Assembly (NCBI GenBank): GCA_030063045.1
Contig: JAQSEB010000099.1
Location: 310,001-374,000 of the forward strand
From: Pratylenchus scribneri
Lineage: Eukaryota > Nematoda > Chromadorea > Rhabditida > Pratylenchidae
Length of the DNA stretch: 64,000 bases
Direction: 5' to 3'
Shown: piece after piece, positions 47,348 through 59,200 of the stretch
How positions within the stretch are numbered: position 1 is the stretch's first letter
Layout of the letters: the number at the start of each line of letters is the position of its first letter
The notes under the pieces: model-generated
Database searches by the model: none
What the model was told of the DNA's origin: nothing
What the model saw: the letters and a program-made list of their open reading frames with translations, nothing else
Translations under genes and position numbers: made by a program

Positions 47348-50300
47348 TTAGGGGAGACGAATACGCCTTCCTATTCCTATACACAAAATTCCCACCCATA
47401 TAGTAGTCATCACCCAAACGCTACTCACAGTGGTCATTGAAAAGATGATAAGGAATAAACGATCCAAAATGGTAGACAAGAATTCCCACTCCAATGAGCA
47501 TTGCCTTTTCACTTTCATCGAATTCACTTCGGCTGAAACCGAAACCGTTTTATTGACTAGTTTTCCGCGGGCCGAAACCAATGGATCTTCTGAGCAATGT
47601 TAAAAATTAATTGACAAATTTTAATGATGAATTCTCCACTTGGCCTTGGTGTCACCACGCCTAATCCTCCAATTGCATTATCCCAATTGACAGCCGCTTC
47701 AGAACTTCGTCTGGACGAATTCATCATATTCAATTGGATCGGTGGAGGCCCTGTTTCGTTTAGAGGCGACCTTGGACTCGGCAGTGTTCCCCCAGTTCGA
47801 TTTGACTATGGAATGGACATTGAAGGATATTTACAATTAAATTTGTAAATATATGGCACACCTGATTGCTCCGTTTGCTCATTATTGAGCTGACCCGAAG
47901 CCAATTCCTTTTTGCCCTTGAACTGCCATTGGATATTGGCGATTGTTGTTGTTCGCCGCCACCGCCCCAATCCATGTTACCATCCTCGCTGACTGGGGAA
48001 AGAATTCCACCGCCAATTGGCTGGGCCCTATACGACATGTCTTTTGGGCTTGCCTGAATAACCACTGAACCATCGCCTTCAAAAATAAATATTTTTGGGA
48101 TACGGTGCATATTTCCCCACCTTCAAATGCCAAAGATGGTGTCTTATTGCTCTTTTGTGAATTTTTCAGACTCCTCCTCAACGATTTCCGGAATCGTTTT
48201 CCCTCTTTTTTCTCTTCTTCCGCCTTTTTCATTTTTTCCATTGCTGTCAGTGGATGATCGTTCATTTCCTCCCAAAGTGCCAATAAAGGAGGTGGAATTG
48301 AGAGCCACAACCATTTGGCCATTTTAACAAAGAAAAGATGGCGAATCCAAAGGGAAGGCAATTGGCCATATTGGCGGCGGCCTTGGATGGACAGAATGAC
48401 ACTGGTCAAGAATGTTCCAATGGAGATGATCTTTAGGGGAGAATGAATATTTATGAATGGAAGGAAAATAGGCCATTGCTGTTTAGCCTCTCTGTTTGAG
48501 CGACCGTTCATTGTTTAAGAGACCAATGAAAATTTTAGACTAGCTTTAGAATATCAAAGCTAAAATCAGTAAAACTTGACTTGAAGAGAGCGACCTTTTT
48601 TCGTCTACATGCTCTGAGTCATAAAATTGGCTAAGCCGAACTTAAACCCCTTACTCCTAGCCTTGACCCTTTTAATTTTAGTCAAATTTATTGCTTAATT
48701 TGGTGAAATAAATGCAAGTTAATAAGATTTAGGTTATGGCTAGCCTTTAGAATTCGGACGGTGTATGGGGTTTAAGATAGGGGGCAGGCTATGTTAAAGG
48801 CATTTTCCCGTATAAATTTTTATTTTAATGAATTTTACAAAAACATTAAAAGGTCATCTAACTATTCTTTGGTCACTTAAATTGTGAAAAGTGTCGCTTA
48901 ACTATGCAATATGAAAGGTCAGCTAAAAAATTGCAATTGAGCCGGAAAAATAATAAACATACAATAATAATGGACAAATAGAACCAAGCAATGAGGGGAA
49001 CAAATTCACTGGTTGTTGGCATTTGATCACTGACCTTAAAGTAAATTTATTCGGCCATATTTGCGTTTGGAAACTTGCCATCAACATTAAAATGGACATT
49101 GCCAACAATGTGGTAATGCCCAGATTGATTTTCTCCGTCCGATCATCGGCAGTGGAGGCTGGCGTGAAAAAGCCGGTGATGGCGACCAAAGTGATGATCG
49201 ACGTGGGAATGATCAAATTGATCACATAGTAGAGGGGTTTACGGCGAAGCACGATGGATGCCTCCAAAATGACCCAAGGCTCTGGGCAACATGCATATTT
49301 ATACTGAAGATTTAGAAGAGGACAATGTGATTAAAATGTTGAAAATTCTGCTATTCCCTTATTAGGGGATCTGCCCAACCTTGGGGCCAGGCCAATTTGA
49401 CGCCGTTTAAATAACTCATTAAGGACTAAACCGATTCAGTTGATTTTACTATCAAATTATAGAGTAGACTAATGGCTATCTAGTGATTATATTTTATTTA
49501 ATTAAAATCAGAAAGGGTGGAGTTGTGCCCAAAAATACAATTGAATATTTCACTAATAACCAACTCCAATAATTCTAAACCGATATAAATAAAATTAATA
49601 ATATTAGATAGCCAAGAGTCTTCTCTTTAATTTGAGTGAGACAAAAAACATTAGAAATTGTTTAGTTCTTGATGAGTTATACTAAATGGTGTCAAGTTGG
49701 GCTACTGTGCCACCACACTGATTTCATGATTAAAGTAACGAAAGCAAATCCAATTAATTATTCCTGATTAGTGAATAAGACTTGCCTCATGCCGAAATAT
49801 TCGAAAGGACATCACATCCCATTCCTCGTTGGCAATGAATGATGCCAGATTGACTTCTGGATCGGCATAATAGTCCAATGCGGATTTGCTATTTGTCCAT
49901 GATGAGATTGTTAGGGTGCAATTCTGTTGATCATATGGAAAATATCTGCAAATTTTGCGATTGAATGGAACATTTTGTTTGGTATATTGTTATTTGCCAA
50001 TAATGCCTAATGGCCTTTCCTATTCATCCTACTGTACCCCCCCCCCCCCGCACTTCTTTGCATAATCATCCGTCACCCTATCAATCAAATATTGCCCCAA
50101 TCTGCCTTTTTAAACTCACCCTTTTTCTCCTCTTAATTAGGCTTTTTACCTTTCACATTTTTATCAAATTTTCCCGCACAATGAATAAAGAATAATTTAA
50201 ATTCAAATTTCCTCTTCCCTATCCTTTCGTTGGGCCACTGGGAGCTTTTAAGCTTACGGCGATTTGGGGAGAAAGCCTAAGCCCAGCTCTCACCCCAAAT

Positions 50301-52460
50301 AAATTTAGCCCTAGATCTTCAACCAAGATTAGGACTAATAATTACCTAATATTCAATCGACATGTGACCGTATAAATTGCCGGATATAGGAATGACATAT
50401 TTGACCCGTGTTGGCCCTCCCAATAGAGGGAATCTGCCCGAATGTTCATATATCGTTCCGTCTCCTCGGCATTCATCACCACTGAATTGTACAAATATGT
50501 GTCCGGAATCCAGAGGACTTCATGCGGCAAAATTGTGCTATTTATCATATCATATTCTCTGGAATTGAATTAAATTGTCATTTTAATCGATTTAGGGCAC
50601 CCACCTTGGATCCCAATGCAACATTTGATCTCGCCATTTTTGGATCATCCAAACATTCATTTTGATGTTTTGTGCTGGTTCATTCACTTCAATGATTTGG
50701 TAAAGGCTCATGGATATGTGAATTTTGAGTGCCTTGGAATGGTCGCTGACCGGACGGACTCGAACATCGTAACGCCCGGGGGCCAGAACATCTCTGTGAA
50801 AAAGCGATATAATTAGTGTTTTTAGGTAGTGCCTGATTTATTCTGTGGTTAAATTTGCGGTCCGAAGTTTATGGTTCAACCAAAATAATAAAAAATAAAA
50901 CGATAATTTTTAGTTAATTCTGATTTTTTGTGTTTTTGATTAATTCTGATTTTTTGTGTTTTCGATTAATTCTGATTTTTTTGTGTTTTTGATTAATTCC
51001 GATTTTTTTGTGTTTTTGATTAATTCTGATTTTTTTTTGTGTTTTTGATTAATTCTGATTTTTTGTGTTTTCAATTAATTCTGATTTTGTGTGTTTTCGA
51101 TTAATTCTGATTTTTTTGTGTTTTTGATTAATTCTGATTTTTTGTGTTTACAATTAATTCTGATTTTTTTGTGTTTTAGCTAATTCTCATTTCTGATTCT
51201 TTTAAAATTAATAGCCCCGTGACTACTAATCGAGAATTACGGTATTCGAAAGAAATGAACAGAAGAATTCGCTCACTTTGTCAATCGCATCAATGGGACG
51301 GTGGACACTTGGAATGCATTGGACATTTCCTTTGGCGATTGTCCAATTTGTTCCCTTTCCTTTGCCCCATTTTCCTCCTCCTCCTCCTCTTGTTGAAGGG
51401 GGAAAAGGAATTCCGCCGATTGAGCATCCCTTCTGGGCATATATGTGCGAATTGCTGGTTGGAATACTGTAGGGGTGCTTGTCTCGATTCTATCTTCGTA
51501 GTCCTCGTCCTCTTGGGCCGATTTAGATTCCCGTCGGCGAAGGGCACGAATCGAATCATCAACGACAATTTGCTTTTTAGGCAATTTGGATGGAGAAGAT
51601 GATGATGATGATATGTTGAAAGAGAATGAAGAAGAAGAAGAGAGGGTAGATGTGGTAGATGATGAGGTGGGCTAATTATAATTAAAATTAAGTGTTGGCA
51701 TTGGCATTTATGAATGAATTGGGTGAAAGTTTTAGCATTTTGCCTAATGGGGTATCATTTTATTACCGTATAACCTCTTTTAATTCCCCCATCCTCGGTT
51801 TTGAGAATGAGGACCTATAATCTTCGGGCAGTGTGAATTTTAAAGCTCTATAAAATCTGCTATAATTAATTCAGAAATAACCACTAATTAAGAGTTAGAC
51901 TCCAATTTTCCCAATTTTTGAGGGGATGAAAATAAAATAATTCCCATGAGGAATTAAAAAGATTATTATACGATACCCTTATCCAATTATTTTAATCCTT
52001 TGCTATGTAGAGTAGATAGATATATAAATTTTCGGTTTCGTTTTCTCCAATTTTTGGTTTTTTTGAGTAAAAATACCAAATTTTGATTTTAAGTTGCATC
52101 AATTTTCTCAAACCATAACACGATCTACTCTATTTTGAATCAATTCATTTTCCATCCACTCCCTCTCACTTTTTGTTCTTTGAAATTTTCCCAAGGCATT
52201 GTCAATTTGTTGCTGCTTTGTGAATCCATTGGTGAATTTGAATTGGCCGAATTATTTATTGTCGTCCTTTTTGATCCGATTGAATTTGAATTCCTTCGAT
52301 CATCAACAAAAATGGAGGAATTTGGTATCAAATTGGATGGAACTGTAAATGAAATAAATAATAAAAAGGAAAAAATTTCGGCAAAAAACTTGCCAATTTT
52401 TTGTTGTTCAGCCAAAGAAAAGGCAAACATAGAAAATGCCAAAAATAAATGAAGGAACAT
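47348..52460 (-). CDS. Nicotinic receptor alpha-type subunit, DEG-3-like
   Basis: A Cys-loop ligand-gated cation channel subunit of the nematode DEG-3 group. Confirmed exons include 52460-52170 (signal peptide MFLHLFLAFSMFAFSLAEQQ), 51671-51277, 50793-50605, the exon starting EYDMINSTILPHE, YFPYDQQNC, 49308-49079, 49034-48963 and 48430 onward. Marks are VRPVSDHSK, WDPREYD, WIPDTYLYNS, a Cys-loop with 13 residues between Cys (CRLNIRYFPYDQQNC), the vicinal YACCPEPW of alpha subunits, M1 (YVINLIIPTSIITLVAITGFF), M2 with RTEKINLGITTLLAMS (the Glu and Lys fit cation selectivity), M3 after DQMPTTSEF, and M4 (ILDRLFLIIFSMTTVSSVW). Exons 1-2 put about 228 residues, Ser-rich then acidic, ahead of the binding domain, far more than usual. 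The M2/M3 intron (49035-49078) is GC-AG. The last loop junction (about 47600-47690) is unsettled. Confidence 0.88.
49390..49702. repeat. Foldback element C in DEG-3-like intron
   Basis: Long inverted ends: GGCCAATTTGACGCCGTTTA at the left and GGTGTCAAGTTGGGCT at the right. Inside is GATAGCCAAGAGTCTTCTCT. The closest relative is at 55575-55912 in the neighbouring receptor gene. Confidence 0.75.
50005..50335 (-). repeat. Dispersed repeat DR1, inverted copy
   Basis: The reverse complement matches the other DR1 copies: TTTGGGGTGAGAGCTGGGCT at its start, ACAGTAGGATGAATAGGAAA at its end. It lies in the intron that splits the Cys-loop coding region of the DEG-3-like gene. A run of ten or more C occurs at about 50038-50049. 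Confidence 0.75.
50919..51180. repeat. 26-bp satellite block in DEG-3-like intron
   Basis: About ten units of a 24-28 bp repeat: core ATTAATTCTGATTTTTT followed by GTGTTTTCG or GTGTTTTTG. The same repeat closes the window at 63890-64000. It shares TAATTCTGATTT with the complement of the 29-bp satellite. Confidence 0.9.
51765..51974. repeat. Foldback element B, second subtype
   Basis: The ends are TACCGTATAACCTCTTTTAA and GGAATTAAAAAGATTATTAT followed by ACGATA. It lies in the first intron of the DEG-3-like gene and resembles 52763-52996. Confidence 0.65.
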
Positions 52461-52762
52461 TTTCTGCAGAAAAATAAATTAATTAAAATAAATAAAAATA
52501 TTCATAAAAATGGCCAGAGTTAATTATTAACTCTGAATATTCGAAAATTGATAAAAAAAAAGGTAGCAAAATAATTTAAAAGCCAATAAAAATAAATGAA
52601 AGTTGGAAGAAAAATGGCAATTGGCAAAATTGGTGGATGGCATAAAAGAAAATTGATGGCGGTGAATTAATAATAGCATAAAAATAAGTGGCTAAAATGG
52701 GAAGATCGACAATTTTTTGGCGGCATTGGATAATTTTATGGGCATTTTTTGGTTATTAAAAT

Positions 52763-52996
52763 ACCGTATAAACTCTTTTAATTTCCCATGGGGAATTATT
52801 TTTCAACCTCTCAAAAAATTGGGAAAATTTGGGGTATCTTAATTTTTTGGCCATTTTTTAACAAATTACAATGGATTTTTTAGAGCTTTAGGGGACACTG
52901 AGAAAAGCAATAAAAAATTTTTTACAGTTACCAAGAGCTAGGGGTCCTCAAAGTCGAGGGTGGGGTATTAAAAGTGGCTATATGTTATACGGTAAT
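52763..52996. repeat. Foldback element B between the receptor genes
   Basis: TACCGTATAAACTCTTTTAA at the left and TATTAAAAGTGGCTATATGT followed by TATACGGTA at the right. It makes up about 30% of the 791-bp spacer between the two receptor subunit genes. Confidence 0.75.
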
Positions 52997-53251
52997 GAAA
53001 AATGTCATTCTTTTGTCGATCTTTTTGTACAAAAAAAAAGTAAATTTAGGGTTTCTTTAAAGGAATGAAAAATTACGAAAAACAGCCAAAATTGGAATGT
53101 TGAGAATAAATTAAAATTGGATTCATTTAATTATGTCTGTGCAATTTTGGCACAAGCCTCCATTCTCATTTTGCCGTTCCTTTATTATAGCGATTATCGA
53201 ATGCTGTTTCCGGACTGCTCCAATGCAAAAAGCCTGAAAATTATTTTTCTA

Positions 53252-56200
53252 TTAATTTACAGTTAATTTTGGCAACCAACCAATATAATTGATGCCAAGT
53301 GAAAGGAAAAGGAACAAAATGACGAAAATGATGAAACAACAACGCTCCAAAATGGTGGCCAACCATTCATATTCCTTTTGGGCCAATTGCCGACTCATAC
53401 GAAGATTTTCTATATTAAAATTTAAAACATTTTCGATTATCAATTTTATGGCCATTTCACCCACCATTTCCCCTCATAGTCCAAAATCGGTTTTAGGTTT
53501 AAGAAAATCGAGGGAATTTAAAACCGGAATTTTTCCTCTTTATTATCCTTAACTTGGTCTTTAAAGTGGTTCGGGTAAGAGTGGGCCTAGGCTTTCTCTC
53601 GGGTCTTCGCCGGGAGTCTATCCCCCCTAGTGGCCCGAAAAACGGATAGGGATTTGTGGAGAAAGAACACTTAAATTATTACTATTTATTTGTTGTACAG
53701 GAAAAATTTTATAACATTACAAAAGTGAAGATTTTAGATAAAAATTGGTTTAAAAGTGGGTTCTTGGGGCAATATTTGATTGATGTTTAGGTAAAATGTG
53801 GGTGTTGTAGTAGATAAAATAACTCTTTAAAACTGAAAATAGTAGAAATGAAAAACCAAGAATCAACATTTTTTCTAAAACCGAAAACCGGATTTTAAAA
53901 CTGGAATCTTTTTAAAACCGACCCTGGAATATTCTAATTAAAATTATTATTACCGTTGAATCTGCCAACCGCATGTCGCACTTCCTTTTGGGCGGCCCCA
54001 ATTCGGCCTGAAGGCACAATCGGTGTGACCAATTCACTGGCCTTTACACAATCAAATATTAATTTATCAAAAATGAATCCACCAACCTGGCTTGTGTCCT
54101 CATCCTCTGTTTGTTGACTAATCAATGAAAGGCTAATTGGCAATCGAGTTGGCCTAGTGGATTGACGACGGATGGGCGAAGGACTCGTTGGAGAATGTTG
54201 CAATGGTGGATGCGCCCCATCCTCCAAAAATGTACCCCTTTGGGCCAATGAACCTCGGGCCGACTCATCATTCCCTTCAAATTTAATTAATTATTAATTT
54301 TGTAGATAGATGTCATATTTTTGTAATATATTTTAGATTAATTCCTATATTTTATTTGATCAAAATATGATTAAAATAATCTTTTTGAATTATGGATAGT
54401 TTTAATTGGCGAAAAACATCGGAAATGGCGAAGAGTATTTAAAATGTCTAAAAGATTATATCGGTTCAATGGTTTGGGTTTGTCCTAGACCTCCAAATCG
54501 TATACCCAATCGATAGATAAATCTCAGCAAGACATAATTTGTTATGGTTTGATCAAACTTAAAGGGTTTTAAGCCGTTTAACCATCCTACGGTTTTTGGT
54601 TCAAAATTTATTTAAAATTGATTAAACCTAAGCCAAATTATTATCAAGCAATAAGTCTCGAAGAGATCTATTGGTTGGATATAGAATTTGTGGGGTAAAC
54701 ATAAACCATTGAACCGCTATAATCTTTTCGCCATTTCCAATATATTTTTTTGCAATTTTCAACATTTTTTCGCCATTTTAGATATAATATTTTACTTTTG
54801 TATAACTAACAAAATAAATAATTATTATGCTTTTTCTTTGCCTTCTTTTTCACTCACAAATGGCTGCGCCCACCAATGGTTCGGTGGATTTATCCGTTGG
54901 CATTTTGCTGACGTCTCTTTGTTGGCCACCGGCCACTCCATTGCTTCTTTCCGTCATCCCATTTGCCACCGGTCTCCGTAATAAATGGAAGAATGAACGT
55001 TTTTTGGGCGGCGGTGCCTCCCCATCAATTGGCCTACTATCAGTTCGGCTGGCCAATGCCTTGGCCAATTTAACCGAACGACGGTAGGCATCCGAAGGTG
55101 GTGGTGCATCCGCATATTCCTGAGTGCCCTTTCGCAAATGCAAAGGAACTAAAAGCAAGAATTATGGCCAAAAATAGCCTCTAAGACCTTCGGTGAATGA
55201 AATGGCACCGAACACTTTGGCAATATGGACTCCTCTTCTGGTCAGCCGTTCACCCAATCGACCTCTGCAAATGTCCGAAAAGTATGTATTTTATTGAATT
55301 GAGGTTGATGACCTCTTTTGGACGGCAATGACCACGGATGAGGCCAAAGTGCCCAAACTGATCACACCGATCATGCCCAAAATGAACCATCCAATCAATG
55401 GGATAAACGTGGATGTGGTCGGCATTTGGTCACTGACCTTAAAAATGAGATTGACATTTAAATTTTGGTAAAAATGAAAACTTAACCATCAACATTAGAA
55501 TGGACATTGAGAGGAGTGTGGTGATTCCCAATGAGACCTGTGATGTGAAGAATGGGTAATATAGGGGAGGGAATGGCCTAATTTGGCACCGTTTATAAAT
55601 TAATTAATTATCCACTAATTTAGATAATTTTGTAATGAAATAAAAGATCAGATTCTTGCCTATCCAATGATATTAATTTTATTCAAATTGATTCAAAATT
55701 CTTGGAGTTGCGTCCGAAAAAGCATTAATAATTGTGTTAAACTATATTAATGATCATTTTAAAAGGTTTTATGGGTATAACTCCATCAATAATAAACCAA
55801 ATTAAAATTTTGATATTAATGGATAGCCAAGATTCTGCTCTTTAATTTGGTAACAAAATCGTCCATATTTTTCAGACTTGATGAATTATTATAAATGACA
55901 TCAAGTTGGGCCATACCAATTCGGCATTTTCATATATAGAATAGAATTATTATGTAAATTCCATGAATTAGCATTAAAATGCCATTTAAGCACTCCCTTA
56001 CCTTTTCTTCGCGCATTCCACTCGCCGAAGATGTCCTTAAATTCATTAACATATTTTAAAAATATTTCTGAATTTGTACGTGAAAAATCCGACAATGGCG
56101 ATTAGGGTGATGATTGCCGTTGGGATGATCAAATTGATCAAATAGAAAAGGGGTTTTCGACGAAGGAAAAGGGTCAGCCTCAACAAAGTATAATGGTTTG

Positions 56201-59200
56201 GGCAACAACTGTATTTGACCTCCTTCCTTTGGACAGTGGTTTTCAGAAGGTACCTTTATATAAGGGTAAATTAATTGGGAAGAGAGAAGGGGAACAGAAC
56301 CATCCTTCATTCTCCAAAAAATTTGAAGTGCCAATTGCGTCGGAATATGGCAAATAGTCGATGCCTAAATTAATTGTATAATTGTTTTAGATTGGAATTT
56401 GGATCATAAATTAAGATTAAATTGGCATTTTAGGCCACCTTTATTGTCGTATGTCCAAGAGGAGAAAGTCATTGTGCATTCCTGAAGATCGTAGGGAAAA
56501 TAGCGAAGATTGAGAAGGCAAGAAAATTTGTATATGGTCGGATAGAGGAGTTCGACGAGAACGGCCTTCAAGAGGTAAAATAGTTCAAATTTTGTGTAAT
56601 GGGAATACTCACTTTCCTCGTAATATTTGTTGTCAATTTGGCATTCAACAATCGACGAGTATCGTCGTCCTTAAAAGGTAAAACAAATATTGCCGAAAAA
56701 AACGCAATCTTTTAGCCTAATAAGCCCTAAGGCAATATGAATTTTTCCTATTATAATTCTATTTTTGATAATTGACATGACAATTAATTCTGCTTTTTTT
56801 CCTTCAACCATTGTTCCTCAATTTTTAGAATAATTTTAAAAAATCAGAACAGGCGGAATTACAATTTAGTGCAATTACAAATCAGAATTACAATTTAGTG
56901 CAATTACAAATCAGAATTACAATTCAGTGCAATTACAAATCAGAATTACAATTTAGTGCAATTACAAATCAGAATTACAATTTAGTGCAATTACAAATCA
57001 GAATTACAATTTGGTGCAATTACAAATCAGAATTACAATTTAGTGCAATTACAAATCAGAATTACAATTTAGTGCAATTACAAATCAGAATTACAATTTA
57101 GTGCAATTACAAATCAGAATTACAATTTGGTGCAATTATAAATCAGAATTACAATTTAGTGCAATTATAAATCAGAATTACAATTTAGTGCAATTACAAA
57201 TCAGAATTACAATTTAGTGCAATTACAAATCAGAATTACAATTTAGTGCAATTATAAATCAGAATTACAATTTAGTGCAATTACAAATCAGAATTACAAT
57301 TTAGTGCAATTACAAATCAGAATTACAATTTAGTGCAATTACAAATCAGAATTACAATTTAGTGCAATTACAAATCAGAATTACAATTTAGTGCAATTAC
57401 AAATCAGAATTACAATTTAGTGCAATTACAAATCAGAATTACAATTTGGTGCAATTATAAATCAGAATTACAATTTAGTGCAATTATAAATCAGAATTAC
57501 AATTTAGTGCAATTACAAATCAGAATTACAATTTAGTGCAATTACAAATCAGAATTACAATTTAGTGCAATTATAAATCAGAATTACAATTTAGTGCAAT
57601 TACAAATCAGAATTACAATTTAGTGCAATTACAAATCAGAATTACAATTTAGTGCAATTACAAATCAGAATTACAATTTAGTGCAATTATAAATCAGAAT
57701 TACAATTTAGTGCAATTACAAATCAGAATTACAATTTAGTGCAATTACAAATCAGAATTACAATTTAGTGCAATTACAAATCAGAATTACAATTTGGTGC
57801 AATTATAAATCAGAATTACAATTTAGTGCAATTATAAATCAGAATTACAATTTAGTGCAATTACAAATCAGAATTACAATTTAGTGCAATTACAAATCAG
57901 AATTACAATTTAGTGCAATTATAAATCAGAATTACAATTTGGTGCAATTACAAATCAGAATTACAATTTAGTGCAATTACAAATCAGAATTACAATTTAG
58001 TGCAATTACAAATCAGAATTACAATTTAGTGCAATTACAAATCAGAAACTGTATGGGAAAATTAACTTTTTTTTCTTTTGACAAATTCCTCAATTATTTT
58101 TCATTTGCCAAAAAAATATATTTAAATTTATCTAACTTGCCTTCATCACCAAAGAATTATAAAGTGTTGTGTCCGGCAACCAAATGCTGAAAAACAAAAA
58201 TCATCAACAAATTCCCAAAATGCACCCAACCAATCATATGGAAGCCGCAATTCTGTAATATTTCCATAGTCCATTGGATTCCAATAAAGGAATTCATCAT
58301 GCCACCTTTCGATGATCCTTTTTTAATAAATTAAATGGGAATTTGATGGGCAAATTGAAATAATTACCAAGCATTCAAAAGAAGGAATTGTTGTGGCTCA
58401 TTCTGAATTTAAAATAATTATCCAAAAAATTTAGAAAAATTTAAACAGATCCCCAATATTTCCTTTCGTGACAATTCCCCAAATTTTCCAACATTTTTTT
58501 TTCAATTCCTTCCGGTCCCTTCCCCAATACCAAAAGTTCATATAAATCCTTTCTTTTTGGGGAATTCTTCCGTTTTGGATGCTTTTGGCCAATGAAGGCT
58601 AATTCCTTTTTGGCAAATTTCCGGCTCCTCCAAAAAAGAATTCATCAGGGAGAATCGGGGAGAAAGGAATTATTACTATTAGGCAAAGTGCCAATGCCAA
58701 ATGAGGCCAAATCTAATTTTGATGGCCTCTTTGATTTTGGGTGAATTTATTTTATAAATTACGAATAAAAATAAAATTCAAAATGTTAAATTCTTTTTAT
58801 TTGATGCCATTTTTGTTGCTCGGAGGGAAATTAATTTTTTCCGTGTTTCCCGTTTCCCCATACTTCCTTCCCTTTTGTCTTTGCATTTAAAATTGCTCTC
58901 CACCGGCCCCGAGGAACATCAAAATAGCAAAGGGAAATTCATTTATTTTGCTTTTTTTATCATAGATTTTTTTGCCATTTTTTAATTTGGCCCAAAAAAC
59001 TGACCAATTCCAAAATTTGGTACAAATCCATGGAGAATGTGACATTCACGGGCTAAAATGAATGGGAATATTGTATCGATTATAAGGATAAATCATTAGA
59101 GGGAACAGTTGGTTTTGGCAATTGACAAAAAATTGATTCAAAAATAGGCAAAAATTGGATCAAAAATGGGAAAAAAATAAAATAATATTTTGGTCACCTT

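Noticed and set aside
47882..48511. A single 209-codon minus frame as one exon
   Set aside because: Its middle part matches the M3-M4 loop, but the phase changes at an intron after SLAFEG (GAAATATG... to TTTTTGAAG). Its start also lies in intron sequence before the acceptor at 48431.
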